DNA of 64,000 nt from Cenococcum geophilum 1.58 (Eukaryota > Ascomycota > Dothideomycetes > Gloniales > Gloniaceae), in assembly GCA_001692895.1 (NCBI GenBank), contig KV748203.1, forward strand, positions 275,162-339,161. The letters are read 5' to 3'. Position numbers and translations under genes: made by a program. This document shows, piece after piece, positions 32,301 through 43,310 of this stretch; position 1 is the stretch's first letter; every line of letters begins with the position of its first letter. A model generated the notes under the pieces. It made no database searches and had not been told where the DNA came from. It was given only the letters and a program-made list of their open reading frames with translations.

Positions 32301-32931
32301 CACGAAAGCAGTGATCTATTTGGACTGGAGTGGCGTGGATCCGAGATCAAATCCACTCCATCCACCAAAAAGACGATTTGACTCCAAGAGCGCCATGGAG
32401 CTCCAGTGTAGATATACACTATTTATAGTAAGTCTTAGCATGACCTTAGTGTCATACTTAGGGGTAAGAGGCGTTTAGACTTACCAAGAAAGATTATCAG
32501 ATTTACTTATTAGTTTCCTCACCACCTTCCTCTATAATCTTATCCTCTTTAATAACCACTACCCTATTATATAGACTCTTCCTTAGAGCCGGTCTCTTCT
32601 TCTTTAATTATATTAAACTCCTCCTTAAAGCCAAAGCCCCAAACGTCCTCGGTAACGTTCGTTGCTTAGTATACATCGGCCACTTTATAAGAGATTTACG
32701 CCAAATATACTATCTACCGTAGAGCTAAAACTTACGAACTTCCTTAGGGTCGTCGGCCTTTAGATTAATTAACTTTAGTGTAAGGATAACGTTATTAGTA
32801 GGTGCGGCTGCGCGTATAGGAAAGAATCGCTCTATAGTAATTAAGGAAGGCAAAATTAAGCCGCTAATTAATTAACTAGGAAAGAAAGGAAATAAGCAGG
32901 CTCTATAGATCGTATCCCTTTACCTCAGAAG

Positions 32932-33021
32932 CTCAGACTAAGAAATCGATTGTGCGGATATAGGAATATCCGCACCGTCCGCTAAGCTGATTTAGGACGG
33001 CAATCGTTTTCTTAGTCTGAG
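32932..33021. repeat. 90-bp hairpin sequence, left partner
   Basis: Arms ctcagactaagaaa-cgatt at 32932 and their complement ending at 33021. A second nested hairpin (gcggatat/atatccgc) lies inside. The outside flanks are ggtaaagggatacg-like on one side and ctcgccaaa-like on the other, both shared in inverted order with the hairpin at 34356-34427. Confidence 0.55.
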
Positions 33022-33305
33022 GGACTTTGGCGAGATTTGTAGAAAACCTAAACATCGTTTATATGAGAAGACCTCATCAACTTTGACAAAATTGATCTAC
33101 CCTCCCACAATACCTGTCGACATAAAAATTACACCAAATTATAGAGAAAAGCCTACTCTATAAAGCTATGAGATCTTCAGCTCCTTATACGCGCGCGACG
33201 TTAAGAGGAATTCGTCGCCGTAGAGGCCCTAATTCTACCTCTGCACCGCCGAGCCGCGCAGTAAACACCAACGCTGAACGCTTACGCCCACGCCGCCAGC
33301 CCTCT

Positions 33306-33970
33306 GCGTAGAGCTTTGCGAGAGCTCTGCGGAACGAAGCTCAGGGGGAGACCTGCACGGAGCTCTGCAAAAGCTCTGCACGAAGCTCCGCACGAGGCTC
33401 CGCACGAAGCTCTGCTCGAAGCTCTGCTCGGGGCTCTGCTCGAAGCTCTGCTCGAAGCTCTGCTCGAAGCTCTGCCCGAGGCTCTGCTCGAGGCTCTGTT
33501 CGAAGCCCTATATAGAGCTCCAAAGCTCTACTAACACGCAGCGCTAATATACTAGGAAGGTTCTACAATTGCCCGTACGAACGCCCGTACGAGCGCCCAT
33601 ACAATCGTCTCTACAAACGTCTCTGCAATTAATCGCCCGTACGAACGTCTGCACGTCTGCACAGTTACACGTCTGTACGCCTGCACGTGGCTCTGCACGA
33701 AGCTCTGCACGAAGCTCTGCACGAGGCTCTGCACGAAGCTCTGCACGAAGCTCTGCACGAAGCTTTGCACGAAGCTCTGCACGAGGCTTTGCACGAAGCT
33801 CTGCACGAAGCTCTGCACGAAGCTCTGCACGAAGCTCTGCACGAAGCCCCACACGAAGCTCTGCACGAAGCTCTGCTAAGGTTCTGCACGAAGCTCTACA
33901 CGAAGCCCTGCATTAAGCTCTACACGAAGCTCTACTAAGGCTCTGCACGAGGCTCTGCACGAGGCTCTGC
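33306..33970. repeat. 12-bp minisatellite (gctctgcacgaa type)
   Basis: Two arrays: about 33310-33500 with units like gctctgctcgaa, and about 33684-33970 with roughly two dozen units of gctctgcacgaa. The 12-bp period keeps all frames open, so long spurious frames such as (Ala-Leu-His-Glu)n appear on both strands. The units are rich in CpA and TpG, in sharp contrast to the RIP-depleted DNA around them. Confidence 0.9.
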
Positions 33971-34355
33971 CCCCTAGTAGTAGCAGAGACACTCCGGGCC
34001 AAGGGAGGATATTTTTAAGGAAGGACCCAACTATAGCACCTACTAGGTGTTGTAATAGCTTTAAGTAGTAGATATCTATATATCTATATAGTTTTATCTA
34101 TATTAGTAGACTATTTAATAAGATATAATATATGCTTACGCTTTTAACAACGCGTTTTTTAACTTTGACGAAATTAATGTCAGGACTAAGCAATAGCCGT
34201 ATAATAAAATTAATACCATTTAGAAGCCCTAAGTCTTAAAAAAAATGTGACTATGGGGTTTAATAATAACGCGTTATGTGAATGAATAAATTAGATATCC
34301 GTAATATCCGTTTTACGGATTTTGCTTACGTTTTTAACAAAACTCGCCAAACCCT

Positions 34356-34427
34356 CTCAGACGTGATTTTGCAATTCGGAAGACGGCGTAGGTTATTCCG
34401 ACGCTAGCTAAAAAAATCACGTCTGAG
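34356..34427. repeat. 72-bp hairpin sequence, right partner
   Basis: Arms ctcagacgtgatttt (34356) and complement ending at 34427. Flanks (ctcgccaaa before; gctgaggtaacgtatccctt after) match the 32932 hairpin in inverted orientation. Together the pair bounds a ~1.5-kb segment containing the minisatellite. Confidence 0.5.
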
Positions 34428-34442
34428 CTCGCTGAGGTAACG

Positions 34443-35211
34443 TATCCCTTAAAACGGCAGGGCCCTTAGAGGATGTGGTCTGTGCGCAAACACCAGGATC
34501 AAAACAACGCGCATATCTATATAGAATTCAATCATTAATTACACCACCGCCATGCCTTCTAATCGTACTAGAATTAATGCGGGCCTTGTTTAGAAGACTT
34601 AATATAATATTCCTCCAAATAGAATCGCAAAAAAATCCTGCCCTAAGCCCCGGCCGTTGCCCAAATTCGAACCTCTCCATATTAACAATTGGGACGAATG
34701 GCTCACCAAACCTGCCCTCTAACGTTAATACTTACGATCCTTTTAAGTTATTTAGTCTATACTTTATAGATGAGATTATGGGTAAGCTTGTAGAGTAGAC
34801 AAATAAGCACGCAAAGTTGTACCCGCCAGATGAGGAAAAGGAACACCTACGCGTATGGCAGCTAACACGCTCGCAGGTATACTTAGGTACAGCATATAGG
34901 GCGTCGGAAAGCTCTATCAGAGCTATTACCAAATACTATAATGCAAGCACGCGATAGTAAGGAATGGGAGAGGCGGAAACGGGCTCCGAGGACCAATTTT
35001 GGGTGTAGTATCTGCAAGATACCGCTCTGCAGAAAGGACGAGTGCTGGTTACCTTATATCGAGCGANTCAATTCNAAAGAATAAGCCTATATATCGAATA
35101 GCTATGAAATTAAAAGCTTCGTATTTCTGAGAACGGCTGCTCGATTTGGCTGGTTTGATTGGTGGGCTCTTATCGATACCGTAAGGCCCAATTTTACCGT
35201 GTCAAGGGATA
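34443..35211 (+). mobile_element. Internally deleted piggyBac-type element
   Basis: 769 bp bounded by tatcccttaaaacgg at 34443 and its imperfect complement ending at 35211. The left part follows the full element at 57377 closely: gtctgtgcgcaaacacca, the atgccttctaatcgtac start region, and the YPP-DEEKEH segment. It then jumps near 34958 to the Cys-rich C-terminal coding part (CSICKIPLCRKDE-like, before 35070). The right tip has the cttatcgata block. About 1.4 kb of transposase is missing. Two ambiguous bases are at 35067 and 35075. It is nested in the hAT element. Confidence 0.75.
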
Positions 35212-35533
35212 GGGACGCTCGTATTCTAGAAAACCGAGTTATTATACGGCTCTACCGATTGGCCCAACTACGCTCTAATACCTTATTAACCCTTCCTCTA
35301 TAGCCACCTTCTTCTAATTAGATATACGACTGGCGCTCCAAGAGCTCCAAAGCCTTAAAATCCACTCCACGCCACTAATGAAATCACCGGATCCACACCT
35401 AATGCAAATCGGCTCCAGTCCAAATAGATTACTACATAAAAGGACTGCGGACAGGATCCGGATAGTAATACTTGGTAGTAGCTTTGCTGTCCGAATGTTC
35501 TACTAAGTTAGCGGCCTAATAAGCGGTAAGGGA

Positions 35534-38500
35534 CAGTGATTGTATTGGACTGGGGTAATGTTGAAGCTCCATGTGGATCTAGGGGTCGTATTGGAGCTAG
35601 ATCTAGTGATTTTAGATCCGGAGTAAAGTGGATCTGGTCAAACTGGGGCTCTTGGAGCTCTAGTTCTATACCTGAATAGGAAGAGTTCTATACCTAAATT
35701 GGAAGGAGGTTAAAGGAGGAAAAACCAAAATGTGTTAATACGGATATTAAGGACTAGTAGAGCCAATTATTAGCTCTAGTGGTAAGCGTCTGCCCCAAAA
35801 AACGCGTGTATTATTAGTATAGAATTAAGGACAGCTTATTATTGTTGCGTCGTTGCTACTGCTTCTGCTGTCTAACCTTATTTTCTCTTACCTACCTGCT
35901 GCCGCTATGGAGCGATTTTATCCTTAACTCCGTACCTCTATTATATCTAACAACATTGTCCTTACACCGGAATGGCTTAATGAAAAGGCTAAGGGCCAGG
36001 CGGAGGTTAAAGAGTTTAAGCTACAGGGCAAGCTGTATATTCGCTGTAAGGCCTTAATAAAGGGACCAAAGAATACTAAGCCGCGATCGTCACTAATTTG
36101 GAAGTAGGGGGAGGATATATAGGAGAAGGATAATACTACTAAGACGTAGTACTTCTATTGCTACCTATATAAGAAGGTAAAGCGTTAGCAGGAGTTTATG
36201 GTTATGTTATCTGGAAGAACTACTGCTCTAGATTACCTTAAATTTAACTACTATATAAACCGTATTTCTGGCGAGCTTTAACTAAAAGAGCCTTCACTAA
36301 ATTAGCTAACGATTAAGGAATATCCGTAGGTAAAGTCTCTTAATCTATAATGAAACTTTAAGGCCTTTAAACACCTATTAATTTAATAGATTGTTAGCTG
36401 CTATATCGCCTTCTTTTAATTTAAAAATGAGTATTTCCGAACGCTCCTATTCTATATTTATCCAGGGCTTGTAAAGTTCCTACTAAAGACTAGGAAGACA
36501 ATACGCGGTTAGGTTATTGCAGCTTTTAAATAAAGGAAAATGGAACTAAGGAGGGAACTCTACGTAGCTTATAGTTCTATATTAATATCCTTTAATCTTT
36601 AAACCTTACTAAATAGGTATATAATTCTAGGTATTGCTGCCTATTTTATTAACCAGTATGGCAAGCGTTAGCATATAATACTAGGCCTCTATAAGGTAAT
36701 TAGTAAATATAGTAGTAAGAATATAGCGGTTACCCTACTTACTCTATTTAAGGAGTATTAAATTAGTAGCAATATTAGGTATTTTATGGCCAATAACGCT
36801 GAGTTAAACGATACCTATATTAACGTAATCCTTTAAGTCCTCTATCTAAAGATGTTAGTAAAGAAGCGGAAAGAACGACGATTACGCTGCTTTGGTTATA
36901 TTATAAATCTCTATACGCAGGCCTTTATTATTAGAAAGGATGCTAAGAAAATCTATAAGGAGCTAGTAACTACCTATTATAAATAGGACTTTAAGAAGGT
37001 ATATAAGCTTTAGAGGAAGCGCGGAGTAGTTAGTCAGCTTTATAATATTATTTGGTATATTTATATAACTCCCTAGTATTATAGCTTCTTTAAAAAGATT
37101 TAAATTAGTAGTAATTTAGCAAAATTTAATGGCTTAGAGGTACGTAATAGACTTATAGTGTTAAGTATTTATGCTATTTACTAACCGGTAGAATGCCGGA
37201 GGTAATAATATTAGCTTCCTAATTGGCTGCGGCTTCGGATTTTTATATCTGCCGCTCTACGGTCGCAATATTCTGCCCATAGTCACAATATTCTGCCTAT
37301 AGTCGCAATATTTAAAAGTTATACTAATAATCTACTAGCTTATTTAAAATAACCAAACGCGTTAAAACTCCCTCTTTATAGCTATTAGTCGCTTTCTAAA
37401 CTATAAAGAGCGTATTATTAAGTTTTATAACAACTATTCGCCGTCTGCTAGCTTAAAGGCGCTTATATATAATAACTTCCTCTAACCACGTTACTGGAAA
37501 GAACTTAAATATTTATATAACTACCTTAAGACGTTCTATAAGGCTACTCTTATAGTAGAAGGTAATCGTACGGGTCTTACTAACCACTTTTAGACTCTAG
37601 ATTAGCTTATAATAGAGCTTAATTAAATAAAGCGGAAGTTTCTTAAGCTGGCAGCTGAAAAATAAAAGTAAGCTAAGGCTTAAAACTATAAGATTTTATC
37701 TGGCTGCGCTAATACAGCATAGGAGAAGTGCGAAAAGTACTATAAGTACGCTAATAATACGCCAGCTTACTACGCCGCAATTATTCTTAATCCAATACTT
37801 AAGATATAGTGGTTTAAAGAGAAATGGAATAACTATAAGGTTAAGAAGTACTAGATTCCGTAAGTAAGGAAGCTAGTAGAGGATCTCTTCCTTAAATACA
37901 AAGGCAGGCGCGGGCTTAATTAAGAATTATTATCTAGGTAGGTACCGCGGCGGAGGCAGTTAAAGGTCTATATATCTGCTTAGACTTATAAACGCTTAAA
38001 GACTATTTATTAAGAAGACGATGCGTTACTAAAGGAAATAAACAACCTCTAGGAGTACCTTAATATGAACGTTAAGGTCGTTAAAGACGACGAAGACTTT
38101 AACGTAATTTAATACTGGTAGGATTGCTATACTAGCCAACCTAACCTTGCTTAGTTCGCCCTTAATATCCTTATAGTGCCTCCCATAAGCGATAAATATG
38201 AACGCCTATTTAGCAGTTATAAGATCCTCCTTAAAGACCGACAATCTTAACTTTAGATAGATATAATTAAGGCAAATAAGGTCCTTCGGTACTTGTTTAG
38301 GCCTCCGCGGAAAGATATATTTAATAATAAGGATATTAGTAAGGTAGAAGGCGAACTATAGGCTTTATTAGGAATACCACTAACAGAAGCTGCAAAGGCT
38401 CGTGCTACTGCAGATGTCGCTGTAATTACTGCTGCATAGGCGGAACTTCCTAATAATAGTATGGAGGGCTCTAAGGAGGCCCTGGCTCTAATTAAGGGCA

Positions 38501-38755
38501 ACGGCGACAATATTGCTAAGGTTGATGCAGTAGATAAGCTCGATTGGATGTAATATAGGCTATTTTTACATTAGATTTAGTACATTCGCTTACCTACCCG
38601 TCTTAATATCAACACCAAAATCGTGCCAAGACTTACTATTTATAGTATATATTTGCATTGGATTCCTTTAGAGCTCCAGGAGCCAAATTCTAAAAGAATT
38701 GGATGGACTGGATTTGAGCTTAAATCCAGTCCAGTCCAGTCCAATATAATCACTG
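35534..38755 (+). mobile_element. hAT transposon, full length, RIP-inactivated
   Basis: Inverted termini: cagtgattgtattggactgg at 35534 and complement (ccagtccaatataatcactg) ending at 38755. They are flanked by a perfect 8-bp target duplication gtaaggga (35526-35533 and 38756-38763). At 3222 bp it has the usual size of a fungal hAT element. It lies 99 bp from the preceding hAT element. A third, 5'-end-only copy is at 42995-43275. Confidence 0.85.
35907..38553 (+). pseudogene. hAT transposase relic with many stop codons
   Basis: From ATG 35907 to TAA 38551-38553 a single frame carries hAT family blocks, interrupted by TAG/TAA at Trp and Gln positions. Recognisable pieces: SSILISFNLQTLLNRYIILG (the family's ISFDLWTSPN region), AAYFINQYGK, LYKVISKYSSKNIA and YFMANNAELNDTYIN. 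Near 38150-38260 is the C-terminal dimerisation region with ISDKYERLFSSYK. The pattern CAG-to-TAG and TGG-to-TAG is what RIP produces. No functional protein can be made. Confidence 0.8.
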
Positions 38756-39646
38756 GTAAGGGAGGCTAAGGCACTACTTAGAACCTATTTTAGCCTCCCC
38801 ACCTACCCCTTGCCTATGGGTAGTTAAATTTAGCCCTAATACTTCTATCTTTATCTCTGTCTCTGGTCGCTTTTATGCTTTTATATAAGAAAGATACAAG
38901 TAAGCGGGCGGAGACGCGAGTAGAAACGCGAGTAGAGACACGAGGAGACACCGGTAAAGACACCGGCAGAGACACCGGCAGAGGTAGAGAGTTGTAGAGG
39001 TGTAGAGGCAGAGGTTGTAGTTAAAAGGGGTAGCTAAAAAGGGAACGTTAAAGCTTAAGCACCATTTACCTAAACCGACCTTTCTACCTAGACTGCCCCT
39101 TTTCTACTTCTCTGCTTTTCCTCCTACTTCCTACTTCTCTTTTAGCTCTGCCCGCGCCTCTACTCGTGCCTCTACTTATATCTCCTTACGCGTTTCTTTA
39201 TATATTTTATTAGATAGCAACATAGAAACATAGAAACGCGGAAACGTAGAGACGTAGAGACGTAGAGACATATGTAGGCTAGAGGAAGGGAGGCGTAGAG
39301 GCAGGGAGATAGGGAGGCGTAAAGGCGTATAGAGAACACTAAAAAATAAGCTCTAAGCCACGGATTTACGCCGGCAGAATTAAACTTGGCAGAAGATTTG
39401 GAGAGCAAAGTTACTGTCAAGTGTTACTATCCGGATCCTATCCGGAAAGACTGATTCTTGACACACTTTCATCGATCGTATGACGAGAAGGTTGTATGTA
39501 CGCCCATAATAAGCTCTCCAATAATCACCCTATCGCATCAAACATCTAATGTTTCTTCAGATTGAGCATTATTTAAATGGGGGTCCTTTACTGAGAGACT
39601 CCATGACGTCCTACAGGCATATCCCGATTTGGTTCCTCAAAGCTCT
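38756..39646. other. Spacer with inverted purine/pyrimidine minisatellites
   Basis: 38905-39010 carries units such as gagacgcgagtagaaacgcgagtag and gagacaccggcagagacaccgg. 39130-39330 carries complementary versions (ctctactcgtgcctctactt) and cgtagagacgtagagac units. Transition from RIP-altered to normal sequence occurs at about 39430. No gene seen. Confidence 0.5.
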
Positions 39647-41550
39647 TCAAATCAATACTTCGACGTCCAGTCCGGCAGAAGTTTTGCTGACAGCCCTACT
39701 CCTTCTCAGCCATAAGAACCATGCAGCAACAGCAAGACTTGACATTGCAACTGCGGTGACAATATAAATCCAAACATTCTCTGCGACTGCTAAAAAATTA
39801 CGACCATCTTCTGACTTGAAACCAAAGAAGTTCGATCCAAAAAGAGTCTATTACCACGTGGTTTTAACACCTTTAATGAATATATCCTCAGGAATTACTT
39901 ACAGCAACGAAAGTAGCTGGCAAGAAGATTGCAGATATTAAAGCTATCACTTTCATCACTCGAGTATCCTGAGTAGACTGGTGAGTAAGTCGTTTGATAA
40001 GCTTATTCTCCTGGATACCCTGTTCTGTTATATCGTGAACTGCGCTGTTGATTCGACTATTACTTTCGGCAGTTCGAATATCCAGTATATTCTGTATCTG
40101 TGGATACCCCTATTAGCAGGATAGCTAAGTGATACGTAGCTTGACTTACTAGAGAAGACACTCCCTGGGCTCGCGATACCAATGACTCGATTCTCGCAAG
40201 ATGAGTTTTGTGTTGCGACAGGTACAGATCCATTTGAGAATTAAACCAATCTAGCGAGGTGGATAGAGAGGCTCCTGAAGAGCTTGTCTGTATCATACAC
40301 CCCATACAACTCTTCAACTGCATTCCTAAGTTTATATTCAGCTGCAATATATGACACAGTCGACGTAGTTTATCGGTCAGCAATTGCAGGTTGCGTATGT
40401 CAGAAAAGTCCGCCTCGATACCACCTTCTGTAGTTGGACGATTGATATTGGTGTAAAACCCCCGCTCCAGCTTGATATACTTGGTTATTCTCCTTCTGGG
40501 TATTTGAGTTCTAGATACTTACAAGCTTCTGGAACGATTCCTCAAGGTAGTTTGTGTAGGGTCGCCAATTTTCAGACACGCTGAGAAGTACAAGGGCGTG
40601 AATCTGGAATTGAAGCACACATGTTGTCTCTTTCGCATTCCGAAAAACCTCGCCTAGCCGTTCCTCCAGGGCATCTGATGCGTGAATAAAAACCCAGTTG
40701 CACTGCTGTGTAGTTCTAGAGCCATTAGCAAACAACTGGAATACCCCCGTTTCTCTGACTGAATACGGGTCTTTAAGGAATTTCCTGCCATGTCCTGCAA
40801 CAAATTTGATGTTATATCCGACGGCTATGAGTCGTTTTAGTGAGAATAATGGTTTTCGTAAGACAGGTTGGGTCTGGGCGGCCTACCGTAGCCTTCGTTC
40901 TCAGATAGATTTTCCGAAAAAGCCACTCTGTACTGTGATAATGGGTGGTAGAAGAATGTTGAAAAACTCTCTTCGACAGGCTCGGTTTTTTCTCCGAAGA
41001 CGTGTACAACATCGAGAAAGTTCGGGTGCACCTTTTGGCTTGTAAACAACTTCCTTAACATTTCTTCCGATATGAGAAGTCGGCCCCAGGAAAAGCTTTG
41101 GCGAATAAAGCTAAGGTTGACTGTTATTAAATTTTTATTACGCCAAGAAAATTCAGGAAATTACATACAAAACACTCGTTGAAGACAGCGGATTTTCTAG
41201 TCGAGAAGCAAGTTGGGAAGAATCCTTGATGGTGATATGCTGCACGCTTCGTTTTCCATCTAACCTCGCTCACGTCAGTTGATAATTCTCCTGTAGGCAT
41301 AGTATTATCCTGAACAACAGAGGCACCGGTCTGTATAACCTTTGCTAACTACGGTATCATCTATTACCAATGCCCACACCCGGCTATTCCCATTTGGAAC
41401 GAATAGCCTTTCAGAGTCTTGCGAGAGCCGTTCGCAGTACCTATTAGGATCGACATGAAGGAGAGACAGTGGCAAATTCTTTGGAAATTGTTGCCATCCA
41501 CGAAAACATTCATGGGAATACTCGCGCTCAACCATACTGACTTTGAGCAA
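39647..41550 (-). CDS. Fungal CorA-like Mg2+ transporter-family protein (5' end unresolved)
   Basis: Minus-strand exons 41120-40887, 40824-40523, ~40470-40150, 40097-39903 and 39847-39647 join in phase, with donors such as gtaggc and gtaagt. They encode LLRKLFTSQKVHPNFLDVV, FGEKTEPVEESF, GYNIKFVAGHGRKF, DPYSVRETGVFQLF and WRPYTNYLEESFQ. Next come LLTDKLRRLCHILQLN, and a C-terminus with a long helix (QSTQDTRVMKVIALISAIF) and two membrane segments. The order matches the fungal CorA-like family. The CorA signature Gly-Met-Asn is replaced by GSN in LFGSNFF. N-terminal sequence (GWQQFPKNLPLSLLHVDPNRY, 41520-41350) is present, but between 41350 and 41170 the frames do not join cleanly. Either small exons are missed or the 5' part is damaged. 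It is an island of normal base composition inside RIP-altered DNA, consistent with a single-copy gene. Confidence 0.6.
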
Positions 41551-42510
41551 AACCGAGGACTAGGTAAAGGCTGAGCCAGCGAATTTATAGCTGTAATCTT
41601 AACCCCGTACCTGCGGACTACCAAGGCTGAAGCAGATACTCCTGCCTGGGTTAGCATGCTGCAGGCACCCTAGCTAGCGTGATTTTATTAGCAAGCCTCA
41701 CCAAAACGCGTCAATATTGCGATGCCGATGAGATGCTGCAGAAGGCCACCATTAAAAACACCTATGTATATATTTTTTTGAGGAAGTTAAGCAAAAAGTC
41801 GCGATATATGACGTCATGACTGTAGGTTTCTACCCTTCCTCCATTAAACCAGCTGCTGATTATATAGGAAAATCTTCCATTAGATTCCTCCCCCGTACCT
41901 GTCCACTTTATACACATTCTTAACGTTAATAAGGATAAGCCGGTAAAGGACCAGCTTAAGGTTATAAGGGAGGACGTGCTGTATACGTTAAATGAGGTAT
42001 ATTAAGTGCTATAAGTGGTTAAACGGTTCAGCCAGCGGTTATTCGATATCCAAGCGTTAATAAGGCGCCAGCGCCCTTGCTGCCGAGCAACCGCACTAAC
42101 CAGAGGCTTTAACACCAAGCTCTATACGGTATAGAGCGTCTAGATTGGCTTATGAGGCGTGCATATACGAAAAGTCCATGAAAAAATTGCCACACAAAGG
42201 GATGGCTATCTCCTGCGGGGCAATTGAACGATAAGGTAAGAAATGGGCGTCACGTTAGCCGAGGCCGAACAGCCAATGGACTTCTTCCAATAGCGAGTGT
42301 CTCCCTCCTTCGTAGCCGAGCTGTTGTCGACGAGTATCCCTTGCATTGATGGTGTGGATGCGATTGTGGCCCGTGCACTACATCACCTAAATTTGATGCT
42401 GGGTAAGGCTCGCTTAATCGGATTTTCGGAACAGTAATTGGCTAAGCACGGGCCTCCATCTTGAGCACGCATCCATCTATGCAAGTATAGTTCACATGTC
42501 TTGCTTTCCG
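41551..42510. other. Spacer of mixed composition, no gene seen
   Basis: 41830-42300 is partly RIP-like and may be a transposon scrap, but I cannot assign it. 42300-42510 has normal composition with no convincing frame. Confidence 0.35.
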
Positions 42511-42654
42511 TATCCCTTCCAACGGTAGCGTCCTACCGCTAGGTGATCCGTGCGCACGCACAATTGTGACAGGGCGTCTTGACTTAATCGTATTGGTTCT
42601 ATTGGCGGGACTCTTATCGATAACCGTAGGACGAATTGTCCGTTGGAAGGGATA
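42511..42654. mobile_element. 144-bp MITE of the piggyBac-type family (copy 2)
   Basis: Inverted ends tatcccttccaacgg (42511) and complement ending at 42654. The internal gatccgtgc block and cttatcgataaccgtagga block match the ends of the full element at 57377-59603. Size and layout match copy 1 at 637-779. The sequence retains CpA and TpG, unlike the large copies. Confidence 0.8.
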
Positions 42655-42994
42655 GCCTTGACCTGAAAGAGAAGCCTGCAGATAATCCATGTCAAGGGAA
42701 TACCCCCAATCCGGACACCGTGCCGTGGTATTGTCTTTCTTTCATTGTTACTGCCGGCCATACTCCTGCTCCTGCTCTTTCTCCCTCTGCTCTCGCTCCT
42801 CTCTTTCTTTCTCTTGTTCGCGCAAAACTGCCTGTTGAGAACGTTTCTGTAGATCTAGGATTTGTAACTAAAGTGTCCTAAGTAATTCTCGCCATCGACA
42901 GCAGTTGTATTCATTAGTAATTTTTGGCCCTTTGGTACCCAGAGTCTCCAGTTGGCTCCTCCATCCTCCTTGAAAGTGATCGGATCGTTCAACA
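42655..42994. other. Spacer with pyrimidine-rich tract
   Basis: Contains a strong CT tract (42760-42830: repeats of ctcctgctcctg and ctctctttctttctc). No gene seen. Confidence 0.4.
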
Positions 42995-43275
42995 CAGTGA
43001 AGGGATTGGAGCGGGGTCTATTTGGAGCTCCTGGCTGGATTCAGGTTTGATCTGGATCTGGATTTGGCCTTCTGATCGGTGGATTGGAGTTGCTTTGACT
43101 CTTGGAGCTCCAGATCTATACCCAATTCGAACTGCGGCTGAGGAGGAATAGAGCGCCGGGGGATCAGTGCGCGATGTGAGGCCAATCGGTGACTCCGGTG
43201 GCTCTATTGCTGACTCGTGTATTAGCCATAGAATCTAGGCCACCCACTCATCCTGCTGCCGTTGCTACTTTGCAT
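42995..43275 (+). mobile_element. 5'-terminal fragment of the hAT family
   Basis: Starts cagtgaagggattggagcgg and follows the left end of the hAT element at 35534 through the ggagctc, ggatctgg, gactcttggagctc and gttgctact blocks, without its transposase. It is clearly less mutated than the 35534 copy, so it can serve as a reference for the pre-RIP sequence of this end. Confidence 0.6.
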
Positions 43276-43310
43276 CTACAGCACCCAGGCGCATCCGTTG
43301 GTTAGCGCCT
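43276..43310. repeat. Half-element related to the mariner-like MITE
   Basis: ctacagcacccaggcgcatc followed by cgttggttagcgcc resembles the left terminal repeat of the MITE at 18359-18547. No opposite end found nearby. Confidence 0.4.

Larger units (their letters stand above)
32309..35434. mobile_element. Non-autonomous hAT element, RIP-altered, with nested insertions
   Basis: Left end cagtgatctatttggactgg at 32309 is matched by the complement ending at 35434 (tccagtccaaatagattacta). Flanking 8-mers are cacgaaag (32301-32308) and cataaaag (35435-35442). They differ only by one C-to-T and one G-to-A change, so this is an 8-bp hAT target duplication that has itself been mutated. The interior holds no recognisable transposase. 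It contains a pair of inverted hairpin sequences, a minisatellite and a piggyBac-type deletion derivative. The termini resemble those of the neighbouring autonomous hAT relic at 35534. Confidence 0.65.

Noticed and set aside
33552..33938. Long open frames on both strands over the minisatellite
   Set aside because: The 12-bp period keeps frames open by arithmetic; the predicted products are simple (Ala-Leu-His-Glu)-type or similar repeats on both strands, with no start context or neighbours.
33684..33970. CRISPR-like array
   Set aside because: Units are contiguous 12-mers without spacers, and the genome is fungal.
35760..35830. tRNA-like sequence (tagctctagtggtaagcgtc)
   Set aside because: Resembles an A box, but no matching acceptor stem or TTCGA-type B box at the right distance could be found; it lies within the hAT 5' region.
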